The notes below the pieces were generated by a model. It saw only the letters and a list, made by a program, of their open reading frames with translations, was not told the origin of the DNA and did no database searches. A stretch of DNA of 64,000 nt from Setoptus koraiensis (taxonomy: Eukaryota; Arthropoda): NCBI GenBank assembly GCA_048013815.1, contig CM106586.1, positions 4,960,001-5,024,000 on the forward strand. Reading direction: 5' to 3'. Position numbers and translations under genes: made by a program. Below are positions 23,499 to 33,945 of the stretch, one piece after another. The first letter of the stretch is position 1; each line of letters starts with the position of its first letter.

Positions 23499-26295
23499 GC
23501 ATTACGCAACGCGGGGCCAGCAGCAGTGTGTGATAGATGACGACTGTCCGTGCACATTGTCCGCCAGGGGTATGTGTGTTGCGGGCACAAACAAGTTGAC
23601 AGGTTGCGCGAGTGTGTCAACATCGCTCCGCGACAACACTCCGCTCCGCACTCTGGCGCGAATGGGGCCGCCCCTTTGGCGCCCCATTGGCCGGCCGACT
23701 GACCACTACGCGCGCACACACGCACGCACACTGGCCCCAAATAACGGCCAGCAAATAAGGGCGAAAAAACGAGCTTGCCAAGACAGCTTATCCATTAGCC
23801 CGGTCGGCAGTCATGACGCAAGCGAGCAGCCCTCTGGCGAGCGGGCTCCCCTCTGGTTTGGCCAGAGGCCGCCAGAGTGCCTGTCATGCGTGCCACGTTA
23901 CTTGTTAGCGAGGGGCGCCCCCTCAGAGCCGGCAAGCGAGCCGCGCTGTCAAACGCTAACTGACAAACAAAGGCCAAAACACCAATATTGGCCGCCAACT
24001 GTCGCGGGCGCTTAAAAAATAGACTTACGCAATAAAAGTGTCGCTCGCTGTGTCGTGTCCAGTCCGTCTGACACACTGACAGTGGCCGCCGCTGACAGCG
24101 CGCCAAGCGAGTCAGCTGTCAGCTGACGGACGGAGTGACAGAGCCGGCGGCAGCGCGTGCCACACAATATATTGAATATATTATAATATAATACGAGTAT
24201 GAATATTGACCGTCACCGACAGCGACGACAGCGCCAGCCATAAGTCGCGGCGGCCACAATCAACAGTTAAGGCTCATTGTGTGCACGTGTTGTCGCATAT
24301 TCGGGGCCCCAAATTGCGAGCATGACACACGACAAACACATAGTAACAAGAGCGGGCCAAATAATTGCGCCGAATCGACCCTGTGACACCTTCATTGTGC
24401 TCGACGGGGCCAGAATTGTACTCGATGGGGCCCCAAGTGCCCGAAAAAGCCCGCCGGCCTCGTGGTCGATGGGTCGTCGAGCAACAATTAATTATTGTGC
24501 CGGCGAGCGACAATTGCCGCTCGGGCAAAGTGAAATAAGTGACCGCTGGGCCGACTGCTCAATTGTGGCGACTCGCGAGCGCCTCTGCGCGCAATTTCCC
24601 TGCCAGCGCGCCGCTTGGTACCGGCGGTGTGGTACCGCGGAGGGCCCGTTCGCGACAACTGAAACCGTCGGAACAATTGCAAACGAGTGACAATGGGACA
24701 GACGGAGCGAGGGAATGTTTCGCGACTCGTCATGTCGTCGCTCGTTGTTTCTGGCGGCCCGTCGCTGACAATGCGGCCCGAGCGCGCGCCCCGAAGCCGC
24801 GTTGATGGCATTAAATTTAATTTCTTCTTGCGCCGTCACTTATTTCACTTTGTTGTCGGCGCTCTCGCTCGGTCGCTGTCGCCGCTCTCGGCCGGTTGTC
24901 GCCGGTGCCGCTGTTGTCCGACGCGGCCCTGTCACGGTCGATATAACCGGTCGCATGCGAGCCGAACATGATATTATTGTCGTTGATGCGGACGCGAGCG
25001 CAACCAGCGGCGCCCCAATCCGCGCGAAACTGCCTCAACTGGGCGCCTCTTTTGTGCGTGTGTGTGTCACGACAGCGTCGCGGGCCGCGTTCGCCAGCGC
25101 GGGCCAGCCCGCGCGGAAGGCGCCCCATTCGAAATCATCTTTTTAATCTAACGCTCTTCAATTTATCTTCTTTTCTGGGGCCTCTTGTTCGCGTCAAGAT
25201 AAAAGCGGGCGCTCGCCGTGTGCACTCTTCCTGGTGTCTCGCTCTCTGATGACTGTCGCGCCAAAAGTAGTCACCGGAATGAGAGGCGCGTCGCCGCAAG
25301 GAATCACTTTTGCGCTGCGGCGACCGGGGCGACGCGACGCCCAGCCGAAATTTGTAGCTCGCCTGTTAATAACACAGGCCCGCGTTATCTGGCTGGCGGC
25401 CGCGCGATCTCATCTCACAATCTGGCTCGCCACCGTGCGCCATGGCGGGCCCGCGAGCTGCCACGCGATCCCGCAACAAGATCTTTCGCGCGGGCCGGCC
25501 CACGCTCTCACAGCCTGTGAGTCACAGGCTCAGGTAAACGAGATTAGTGGCCTTCGGAATGGCGACTCGCTGGCCGGCACGCTAGCCAGCCCGCCCGCCC
25601 GCCAGCCAGTGATGTGAATGGGGCCCGCTAATCACCGCTCGCTATGCGCGCTATTAACAGTGCTGATATTCTGGCAACAGCGCCCTCGCACTGAATATCA
25701 GCGTGCCAATTTCACACACAACTGATTGAGGCGACGCGCCACTTCCGGTCTTGAGAGAACGCACACACCGAAAGAATACAGCACACGCAGATACACAATG
25801 GGCTCGGCCACTTATCGCGACCATCACAACGAGCTGACGCGAATGAGCGTCGGCATTGCGAAATCGCAATGGATATTGCGCCTGTCCGTACACATAATAA
25901 TCACACCCGGCGCCTCGTCTAGCCGGCTAGACGGGGCACCGTGCCCACAGCGCGCGCTACGCTGGCAGGCGGGGCATTTTGATTGTCGTTGACGCATTAT
26001 GCAAGAGTCGAAATTGAGCATTCACATTGGAGCGTCGTCGTAATGCTCGCTGTTTGTGTTGCAAATAATATTTTTATTTTTATCTCATTTTCGAGCCATT
26101 GCACATGCAAGAGACGACAACGATTACGGGCAGGCACACGCACACTTGCGCCGCCAGGTGAACGGGCCCCATTCAGCGAAATTCAGAGTTAATGTAACAG
26201 CTTCACACTCAGTTGGGCCGCTCAATCGCGGCCGGGCGAGCTTTAATTTTGCATTTTTCCATTATTATCAGGCTGGCGGGTGCAAGTGCACCGCG

Positions 26296-26320
26296 GCGAC
26301 GACGACGACGACGACGAACG
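26296..26320. repeat. (GAC)n microsatellite
   Basis: About eight GAC/ACG units. Confidence 0.85.
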
Positions 26321-27593
26321 CGCACACGTACTGAGAGAGGACGCATGACCGCATAACGGCAAGCGAGCTGGCACCGCGGGCCGGCTCATTTGCGCCCCCG
26401 TTTAGCTTCTGGTGCCCGTCGGCTGGCTGCGCTGCGCAAAGCAACGCGGCTCGGCTCGGGCTGGCGACCGAACGGAAGCCGCAGTTTTTCGTCCCTCTTC
26501 TCGGCCTCGTTCTTTTCTGGTTTTCCTCTTCGAGCGCGACCTGTTTGTTTCGCTGGCGGGCCCGCTCCGGCGTTCGCCCATTCGTTTGCTCGCTGTTCAT
26601 TGGCTCGCGCCTCGGCTCGCTCTTAGTTGGCTCGCTCTTCGTTGCCTGTTCGTTTCGGGGACGGTTCGTGTGTCGCAAGCGACTCGCAGCCACCACGCTA
26701 ATGTCGCCCGCCGCTGCTGGCCCGAAGGTTGGGGCCCGAACACATGTTCGCCCGTGACGAGAGACACGCGCAGACGGCGCCCACCAGCCAGCCAGCCAGC
26801 ATGTTTGCGTATCGGTATAATAAGAATAAGAAGAATGTATATATAAACTCAAACAGAGCGAGCGTTATAAATAGAACGGGGCCCTTCGAAGGCACGCCAG
26901 CCAGCCAGCAGCCGGCCGCCAGCCAGGCTGTGTCAACAGCGCGTGGGCCTCTCGAGCCTCATGCCTGAGAACACACTCACAGCCAGTCGCGAGTTGATGC
27001 CGCTGTTGTTGTTGCTGCCGCCGCCACTGTTATTGTTGCGTAACAGAAACAACAACATATACTACAATAACGCCAGCCAGAGCTGACGCGCGAACTTAAA
27101 TTTATCTCGACATACTGGCGCGACATGATGATTGCATCACAATGTTGCTGCCACGAGCGACATTGTGTGTCGCCGTGGCAGCGGCCCATTCCTGGTGCAG
27201 TGCGCGAGAAGTGAATGAGGATTACGCAACTATTTTCGGTCATGAAAGAAATCATGCACCGCCGACCGAACACCGCCGCACCGAGTGTACGTGATATGGC
27301 ACTGAAAGAAAATATCGGCTAACAGTTGTTTGAAATTTCGCCACTAATACTTGTAATGGACTCGTCTCTCGCGTCTATCACAAACACCGGCCAGACATGA
27401 CAGAATGTATCAGACAGTTTAGAAGCACACAACGACAACAATGGGCCCGGCAAGTTGCAATTCGCGGCAAAATGGCAGCCAAATAACTGGCCAAAAGAGG
27501 CCCTTTGTTTCTTCTTGCTCGGCGTGCTCGTGCTCGTGCTGGAATGGTGAACAAGTTTCGTTTTGTCCGCTACTTTTTATCGCCACTACTCAC

Positions 27594-28322
27594 CCTGTCC
27601 TTGCATTGTAACATTTGTTTAACCACGATGGAATCTGTCAGAAACAATATTTTGCCAATAGAGGACACTAGCGACTTTGAGGCTCGTATTAGGGCTAGTC
27701 TGTTTGAGTAACTGAATTGCTGTTGTTGATTTAGGCTCAATTGCTGCTGGTAATAGTGATGATGTTGCTGCCGGTGAGCGATGCCGCTGGCTTGACTAAC
27801 TTGACTATGCTGTACATGGTGCTGCAGTTGTGGCGGCGGCGGCGGCGGCGGCTGTTGTCTTGCTTGGTGCAATTGAGATAACCTAGTAGATTGGATAAAT
27901 TGATTTTGTTGTTGGTTCTGTTTGCTGGCCAATTGACGTAAATGATCTATTAATTTTATAGAGCTTCTGGCCTCTTTGCAGGCGTCATATATTTCATTTC
28001 TGATGGCCAGATTGTCGTCGCCAATGCCCTGTGCCACGTTCAAGAATTGCTCAACGGTGCTGACGTTGATCTGCGTTGACGTGATGATGTTAGCCAGTGT
28101 ACAATTTTTCATTATTATTATTTTTTTTTTGTTTTCGTGAAAAAAAAATTTCAAAAAGATTAGCAACGCGTTAATACGATGTATGTATTTACACAGATAT
28201 GATTCGGTTTGGCACGAGCTACCATCGCACGGTCTACTCACCTTCATTTTGGCCAGAGACTTGATGGATGAACGACGCGTATCGCCAACACCAAAAGTGG
28301 AATGGCTCGACAGGGACGACAT
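27594..28322 (-). CDS. CTNNAL1-like: alpha-catulin-like, N-terminal coding exon(s)
   Basis: Alpha-catulin is a cytoplasmic vinculin/alpha-catenin superfamily scaffold linked to the cytoskeleton and Rho signalling. The 729-nt frame opens with ATG at 28,322, with an in-frame stop 24 nt upstream, and ends at a GTGAGT donor (27,593) in phase 0. Residues ~85-120 (NVSTVEQFLNVAQGIGDDN, then EIYDACKEARSSIKLI) and the end (SKSLVSSIGKILFLTDSIVV...CKDR) match, from memory, the human catulin segments around AVGRFVKVGEAIANEN and LLSSVTKVLLLADRVVIKQ. Between them lies a Q/P/H-rich insert of ~75 residues including a Pro7 run. The true N-terminus is uncertain. A GTGAGT after codon 27 could splice in phase to CAG before codon 85, the frame could be read through, or translation could start at Met71 (28,112). 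Alpha-catenin is the alternative identity, but downstream exons favour catulin. Confidence 0.8.
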
Positions 28323-29574
28323 AATTAGTTTTTCGCTCGACGATTATAGCCTGCTGATGATCGCTTGATCAATGTAGCTTGATCAATGTAGCTTGATGAA
28401 TGAAACTGGTCACTAATTCTCGACGACGACAACTAATTAATTATGATAATGTAGTGTGCACGGGAAATTGATTTGGCTAGCACTAAATTGTGTCACTAAT
28501 TCGAGTTGCTGCCGTCGAGTCGCTGCTATTTGCTATACTTTAACTATTGTAACTGCTAATTATATATTTATACTTGTGTATAGTTGTTTTTTCTTGCTTC
28601 GCTCTCTCGTCTCGCCTCGTTTCTTCGCACAATCCTACAAAATTGAAATTATTTTCTAGAGATTCTATAATTAAACTGGCTTGCTCACTTGTGTGCTCAC
28701 TTTATGTGAATTATATATGAGAAAGAGAGAGGGAGAGAGAGACAGCGAGAGGGAGAGACAACCTATAATACAACAAGCTATTTAGCTGTGTTTGTGTGTA
28801 AAAGAACTCTCAGCTAAACTGCTTGATTGAGCTAAAACGACGACAGTCAACTATGGATGGTATCTATGCTGTTTATGGTAATGCGAACAACGCAAAATGG
28901 CCATGGGATCGCTCTCTTTCTCTTATCGAGCCAAATTATCGAATGGGCACCTTTTGTTGCGTCAGCTTCTTCCTCTCTCTCTCTCTCTCTCACTCAAATT
29001 ATGGCCTCACAAGCCTCAGCTTTGTCGGTTTCGTGTGCGCCAACCAGGAACCCGCGGCTTGCAATCACGCAATTACGCAAGATAGATTGTGCGCATAGGC
29101 GACGCATAGCTCCACAAAAGCACCACGCTCACTACAAATGCCGGCTCTATGGTCCCGCCAATCACGTGCGGGCACCAGCACGTGGCTCCATCTGGGGGCC
29201 TGGAACGGTGGTTGCGCCGCCTAATCGACCCAATCATAGATTCAATGATGCACTGCCTCGACAAGATCTTCCAACAAAAAAAAACTAGAAAAAATGAACT
29301 CTCCAAACAAAGTGTCAGCTCTGTTGAATTGAAGCTGCACGAGATTAATTGATGTTGAGGTCGATTAGCTGGGATACGGTCGTTTGCTCGGAGGTTGGTT
29401 GCTCGAAACGTCATTTGCTCGACTCGACACTTGCTCGAGACGTTGTTTGCTCGACTCATATACATCATATCAGAAATTTATTGTATCATTTAATCATCGT
29501 CACCTTCTTCTTCATCTCTTCAGAATTCAACAAAGACCGTTGGATTAATATTCAGTGTAAAACTCTTAATGGTT
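28323..29574. other. region 5' of catulin start; microsatellites
   Basis: This would hold the 5' UTR and promoter of the minus-strand gene if Met at 28,322 is the start. Visible items are a GA-rich tract (28,718-28,760), a CT tract (28,975-28,993) and a short array of about 20 bp units with the core TTTGCTCGA (29,379-29,458). No TATA box can be assigned with confidence. Confidence 0.5.
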
Positions 29575-29621
29575 AATATCGCGTTAAGTTGGTCGCGTTA
29601 AGTTCGCGATAAAATTGAACA

Positions 29622-30424
29622 CTTTTAGAACTGCAATCTCTTTATTGATCTTTTATGAATCTCTTTGTGAGGCTCAATTGGCTCTCCTCTATGCTTAACA
29701 ATCAATTTTAAGCGAAATCGCCAATCATTAAACGCGTCAGATATCATGTCTGCGGGTATTTGTGACCATACCCTGGATGCAGTTTCGAACAACGCATCGA
29801 GTGTATGGCACTTTTCACCGCGCAACTTCTGCTTAAGATACCCGAACCCAAAAAAGTCCATTGGAGATCCATCAGGCGTCTTTGGTGGGATATCTTCCTT
29901 CTTAATAATAGAATATTCGAAAAATCGGCTCAATGACAGAAGCTCCTCTTGGGTATGTCGCGAGGTGTGCGAGGAAGCGCCATCGTGGTGCACGAAAACT
30001 TTGCCCATCTGACCTGGGTACAATTTGGGCAGCCAGTCTGTCATCAAGGGAGTGAGGACGTGGTCCATGTAGAATGTCGAATCTATTTTAGTATTCGAAG
30101 GCACTCTTATAAGAGGTAGACTACCACGCCCAGTCAGAATACCCACAACCATGATCTTCTTGCCGAACTGTGTTGGCTTTGTGTGCGTGAAGTGCGCTGG
30201 CACTTGTGTGCGTTTAGGCACGTAAACGATTGGCGACTTGCGGTCTGTGTCGCTCATGTGCAGCCAAGTCTCATCCAATGTGACAACGAATTCTAAATTC
30301 TTTTTCTTTAGCGGTCCTCTCAACAACCTCGCAGCGCAAATTTCTCTCTGCACTTTGTGCAAATCGGTGAGTTCGTGTACTTTGTATTTCTTTCTTGTGT
30401 CTAATGAGCTGTGAATGATTTTAT
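29622..30424 (-). pseudogene. Tc1/mariner transposase remnant, DD41D type
   Basis: The minus-strand frame runs from the edge of another element (30,424) to a stop at 29,625, so the N-terminal DNA-binding half is missing. The catalytic motifs are TLDETW (first D), VFVHHDGASSH (second D) and TPDGSPMDFFGFGYLKQKL (third D). I count 41 residues between the second and third Asp, which defines the DD41D branch (VISITOR/rosa-like) of Tc1/mariner. About 265 residues remain without a stop, suggesting recent activity, but truncation makes it non-functional. The break coincides exactly with a Helentron-like AGCGCTTAATT terminus at 30,425, which explains the loss. Confidence 0.85.
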
Positions 30425-30559
30425 TAGCGCTTAATTTTAATTAAGCTGCTATTGGGGTGGTGATTATGACTACGTTTATTCACGTGACTATGTAATCCTA
30501 TGGAGGTTTGACTTAGTCAAATTTGTGAGAATCCTTCTAGACATTGCACATGTATTCCT
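30425..30559 (+). mobile_element. Helentron-like element, 5' end (A-type terminus)
   Basis: It begins TTAGCGCTTAATTTTAATTA and continues with the ACGTTTATTCACGTGA subterminal block also seen at 39,750, 40,420, 40,510 and 52,850. It is interrupted at 30,559 by a Merlin-type MITE with a perfect target duplication. Sequence of the same family resumes at 31,437 and, after another insertion, is recognisable up to about 35,630, where it ends without a hairpin terminus. Confidence 0.6.
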
Positions 30560-31428
30560 GGTTGTTCTAGCGATTAGGTCCCCAACCGGATCTTGATGAA
30601 ACTTCCGGTATAGGTCTATTCTGACCTAACTAAGACGAAAAAAGTGGTCCGGAAGCCAGGAAACTTCCGGTTCCGGTTTTACATAAAGTTAAAGCTAGAG
30701 CTCTGAAATTCACTACAGAGACGTTTCAAGCTACGCTGAACACGATGACATAATTTTCAGCTCTGTGCGACTTCCGGTTTTCGAGATATAGAGATATTAC
30801 TGGGGTTAGAATACCGGAAGTGACCAAATTATTGCTTCGCTGCGCTCAGGGATGCACATGCGGTGTGTCTGAGAACTCGGCCTGCGGCCTCGTATTCTGG
30901 AGGCCGTCACATCTCCGTCGTCGCTCCCGCGACGACTGCGTGCGACGGGAACCCTTCGGGTAGGGTTGATGAGCGCTTCGGGTATCGGGCTGCGCCCTCT
31001 ACCCTCCGCTCACATGACTGCAATCCAAACACAGCTGCAGGCGGGAAGAGTGAACGAACCAACTAATTCGTTGATATTCAGGGTTAATATGACCGAAACA
31101 GACATGGATACAGGGTGTTGCGCGCACGAGGCACAGGATGGGTCCGCTCATCGCGACCGCACAGGGCCCGGCCACACCCTTTTTTGCGTTAAACAGCTAT
31201 ATCTAGGTAACCGGAAGCGGCAGAAGATTAATTTTGATTTCATCGTGCTTCGCTAGGCGTCATCTATCCGATTATGAATTTTCAAAGCTCTATCTCAATC
31301 TCTAGGTAACTCCGGAACCGGAAGTTTCCTGGCTTCCGGTCTACTCATTCCATGATATGGGGCCCCTACGGGACCCATGTGTGAAGTTTCATCGAAATCT
31401 GAGTGGGGACCTAATCGCAAGAACACCC
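30560..31428 (+). mobile_element. Merlin-type MITE, copy M1 (869 bp)
   Basis: Termini are GGTTGTTCTAGCGATTAGG on the left and, inverted, GGGTGTTCTTGCGATTAGG on the right. They are flanked by a perfect 8-bp target duplication GTATTCCT (30,552-30,559 and 31,429-31,436). The interior holds the shared palindromic core (30,871-31,027) and repeated CTTCCGG blocks. No transposase is encoded. Confidence 0.92.
30871..31027 (+). repeat. conserved palindromic core, copy 1
   Basis: About 155 bp running from AGAACTCGGCC to CATGACTGCAATCC. It includes the inverted repeats GGCCTC...GAGGCC, GTCGTCGCTCCCGCGACGAC and ACCCTTCGGGT. Other copies: 33,341-33,497 (-), 36,630-36,785 (+), 40,632-40,787 (-), 46,608-46,763 (-), 50,411-50,568 (+), 56,891-57,048 (-) and 61,206-61,362 (+). 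Confidence 0.92.
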
Positions 31429-31436
31429 GTATTCCT

Positions 31437-31671
31437 ATGCAGATTCGACTTGGTCGATTATCGCTTCACTCGAAAATATTTCGTATGCAATCCCATGGAG
31501 ATTTGACTAGGTCACATTTGTGCGCAGCTCGGTGGTGACAAATCGAAATTCGAAAATTGAATATGAATGAATATTTGAATTCCTAATGACAGTTCCATCT
31601 GCACGTTCGATGTTCGATGGTCAGAGTTCGGTGGTCAATGTTCGATGGTCACAATTCGAACTTCGAAATTC
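31437..31671 (+). repeat. Helentron-like interior with GACCATCGAAC-type minisatellite
   Basis: Sequence shared with 53,610-53,700 is followed by repeats of TTCGATGGTCAGAGTTCGGT and AAATTCGAATT-like units. The same units are found at 39,290-39,660, 45,460-45,540 and 52,120-52,330. Confidence 0.7.
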
Positions 31672-33808
31672 GGGTGTTGTAGCGAATAGTGCCCCAGTCA
31701 GATTTCGATGAAACTTCACACATGGGGCCCGTAGGGCCCAAAAACAATAACCTCGGTGGTCCGGAAGTGCGGAAACTTCCGGTTCCGGTTTTACAAAAAA
31801 AATGAGATACAGGCTTGAAACTCACTATACATGTGAATCAGAGCACGCAGAGTACGATAACGTCAATTTCAAATTTGTCTCACTTCCGGTTGATGAGATA
31901 TCTGGATGAAACCGCTGCAGGGGCGTAGACGGGACGGAATACCCGCGCGCACGAACAAATACGTGCGCTATCAGGCTCATTCTGTTCTACACTTAAGGAT
32001 GCGCAGCTCCTTTTCTGTGCCGGATACATGTTCATAGCCTGTCGTTGCTGGAATGTGGCTCTTCTACACAGTTCTGGTTCATAGGAGTCATTTCCGCATG
32101 AAAATTATTGAAACATCTGATCAGAGTGCTTGATTGGAGGTATTTTCGATTTCAAATCGTTAGCAGGAAGCTGCAGAATGACCTAATTAGACATTGCACG
32201 AGCTGTAATCTATAGGTCACTTCGTGCTCGTATAAGCAGCGCAGCACATTCGATATTCTTCACTAACCTTTCTTCCCTCTTTCTCTACACATACAGGCAC
32301 ACAATGGACACAGATTCTCAAACGGATGAATACACGGAAGTGGAGAGCCAGGACTCGATAACGGCACCAATGCTCGCGGGCCATTGGGGACCGGTTCGTC
32401 TCTACCGAGAGGCACAACTGGGGGATACCCTGGCTTGTGCCCAATGGTGTTTAGACGCCGGAATCCTTGGAACCCGCAAGCAATGCCGGATCCACAGGAA
32501 GCCACGGAGCCTCGAAGTCAAAGAGGGCAAGCTCTTCTGGCGCTGTCGTCCTTGCGACGACAGATTGCCAGTTCTAGTGGGCACTGCCTTCGAAGACTCG
32601 AAGCTTCCCCTTGGCAAGGTGCTCATGTTAGCACTGAGTTTTGCCAATGGGGACAGCTATGAGGCAACTCAGCGGAACTGCCTCTTCGAGGCGAACGACA
32701 TCGTCGCTAAGACGACCATCGCGAGATGGTTCACGATGTTCCGCGAGTTCGTGGTGGACGTGGCCCCCAAGCCATGGCCCCGATCCATGATCGGTGGCCG
32801 GGGGAAAATCGTCCAGGTGGACGAGGCGCTGATCGGCCGGCGGAAGTATAACCGCGGCCGAGTCATACCGGGCCGCACCTGGGTGCTCGGTATGATCGAC
32901 GAGGACGGGGCGGTCGCGATGGAGATCTGCCCAGGCCGCTCGAGAGCGGACCTGGAGCCGATCATTCAGCGACACGTCCGCTCGGGCAGCGTCATCCACA
33001 CGGATGGCTGGGCGGCCTACAGTGGCCTAGAAGCCCTAGGCTACGAACACCGAGTGGTCAACCACTCGGAAGAGTTCGTAGCCGATGATGGGACTCACAC
33101 CCAGCGTATCGAGTCCCAATGGAGGGCTCTTCGGCGGGATTTCGGACCAGGAGGTAGACGCCACGCCAGGGTGTCTACTCACCTGGCTGAATACATATGG
33201 CGCCGTGGATGTCATCAGTCTGGCCAAGATCCTTTTGTACAATTTCTCAAATTAATAAAAATATCAGAATAAATTCAAACTACCTCTCATCTTTGCCTTC
33301 CATGCGTCCCCATTTCGTTCTTTTTCTATCATTCGTGTATGGATTGCAGTCATGTGAGCGGAGGGTAGAGGGCGCAGCCCGATACCCGAAGCGCTCATCA
33401 ACCCTACCCGAAGGGTTCCCGTCGCACGCAGTCGTCGCGGGAGCGACGACGGAGATGTGACGGCCTCCAGAATACGAGGCCGCAGGCCGAGTTCTCAGAC
33501 ACACCGCATGTGCATCCCCGAGCGCAGCGAAGCAATAATTTGGTCACTTCCGGTCTTCTAACCCTAGTAATATCTCTATATCTCGAAAACCGGAAGTCGC
33601 ACAGAGCTGAAAATTATGTCATCGTGTTCAGCGTAGCTTGAAACGTCTCTGTAGTGAATTTCAGAGCTCTAGATTCAACTTTTTGTAAAACCGGAACCGG
33701 AAGTTTCCGCACTTCCGGACCACTTTCCCCGATGGTTTTGGGTCAAGATGAACCCGTACCGGAAGTTTCATCAAAATCGGGGCGGGGCACTATTCGCTAC
33801 AACAACCC
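31672..33808 (+). mobile_element. Merlin-type DNA transposon, apparently complete (2.1 kb)
   Basis: Terminal repeats are GGGTGTTGTAGCGAATAGTG (left) and, inverted, GGTTGTTGTAGCGAATAGTG (right). Flanks CGAAATTC and ATAAATTC match at six of eight positions, consistent with a decayed 8-bp duplication. Left and right portions are homologous to the MITEs in this window, so this is the likely autonomous relative. It contains the 322-aa transposase and, on the right side, the shared palindromic core in reverse orientation. Confidence 0.88.
32304..33272 (+). CDS. ISXO2-like / Merlin transposase
   Basis: An uninterrupted 322-aa frame from ATG at 32,304. Residues ~63-90 carry a reduced zinc-ribbon-like region (CRIH... 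FWRCRPC). The catalytic DDE domain follows: VQVDEALIGRRKYNRGR (first D, ~residue 173), then SVIHTDGWAAY (second D), then the GTHTQRIESQWRALRRDF block that holds the third acidic residue. The motif layout is that of the IS1595/IS1016 group, whose animal relatives are Merlin transposons with 8-9-bp target duplications. Length is normal and no stop or frameshift is seen, so the enzyme could be active. A CAG seven nt upstream of the ATG may be a splice acceptor for a 5' leader. Confidence 0.92.
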   Translation: MDTDSQTDEYTEVESQDSITAPMLAGHWGPVRLYREAQLGDTLACAQWCLDAGILGTRKQCRIHRKPRSLEVKEGKLFWRCRPCDDRLPVLVGTAFEDSKLPLGKVLMLALSFANGDSYEATQRNCLFEANDIVAKTTIARWFTMFREFVVDVAPKPWPRSMIGGRGKIVQVDEALIGRRKYNRGRVIPGRTWVLGMIDEDGAVAMEICPGRSRADLEPIIQRHVRSGSVIHTDGWAAYSGLEALGYEHRVVNHSEEFVADDGTHTQRIESQWRALRRDFGPGGRRHARVSTHLAEYIWRRGCHQSGQDPFVQFLKLIKISE

Positions 33809-33945
33809 ATAAATTCAATGATATAGTGATTGATTTCAATCAAGTTGAAGAAAGTCTTTCGAGTGAGTCGGTGATTGTTCTGATGGATCATGTTAGAAAG
33901 CGGGGCTTACCGCCATGTGTTGATTGTCAAGTGGGCTGTCTAGTC
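33809..33945 (+). other. 137-bp coding-like leftover between two transposons
   Basis: One frame reads NDIVIDFNQVEESLSSESVI and continues with a CVDCQVGC motif, without a stop, until the next element begins. It could be a remnant of a host or element gene. Too short to name. Confidence 0.35.

Larger units (their letters stand above)
15200..26900. other. GC-rich, palindrome-rich block inside intron
   Basis: Composition shifts by eye from AT-rich flanks to clearly GC-rich sequence with dense GGCC, GGGCCC and CTCGAG palindromes. Open frames here are long in all six frames because stops are rare. None has a signal peptide, recognised domain or consistent codon pattern, so I call no gene. Confidence 0.6.
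10371..27593 (-). other. alpha-catulin intron (17.2 kb)
   Basis: It is bounded by GTGAGT (27,593) and CACAG (10,371), both phase 0. It contains the gene at 13,866-14,183, three hairpins, microsatellites and a GC-rich block. The stretches 10.4-12.5 kb, 14.2-15.1 kb and 17.4-19.9 kb show nothing else I can name. Confidence 0.65.

Noticed and set aside
26268-26852. 194-codon minus-strand ORF with Arg/Thr-rich sequence
   Set aside because: GC-rich block, (GAC)n at its C-terminal end, overlapping ORFs on the other strand and no domain.
2003-28322. Alpha-catenin as the identity of the split gene
   Set aside because: The CLRHP-C motif and the ungapped NKVLATMERLEKV-like junction fit catulin better than alpha-catenin from memory. 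A profile search would settle it.
30863-31066. A conserved ~65-codon ORF in the MITE core (LRTRPAASYSGG...)
   Set aside because: It is conserved in all copies, but so is every base of the core, with no sign of codon-position bias. It lies in non-autonomous elements and in reverse orientation to the transposase.
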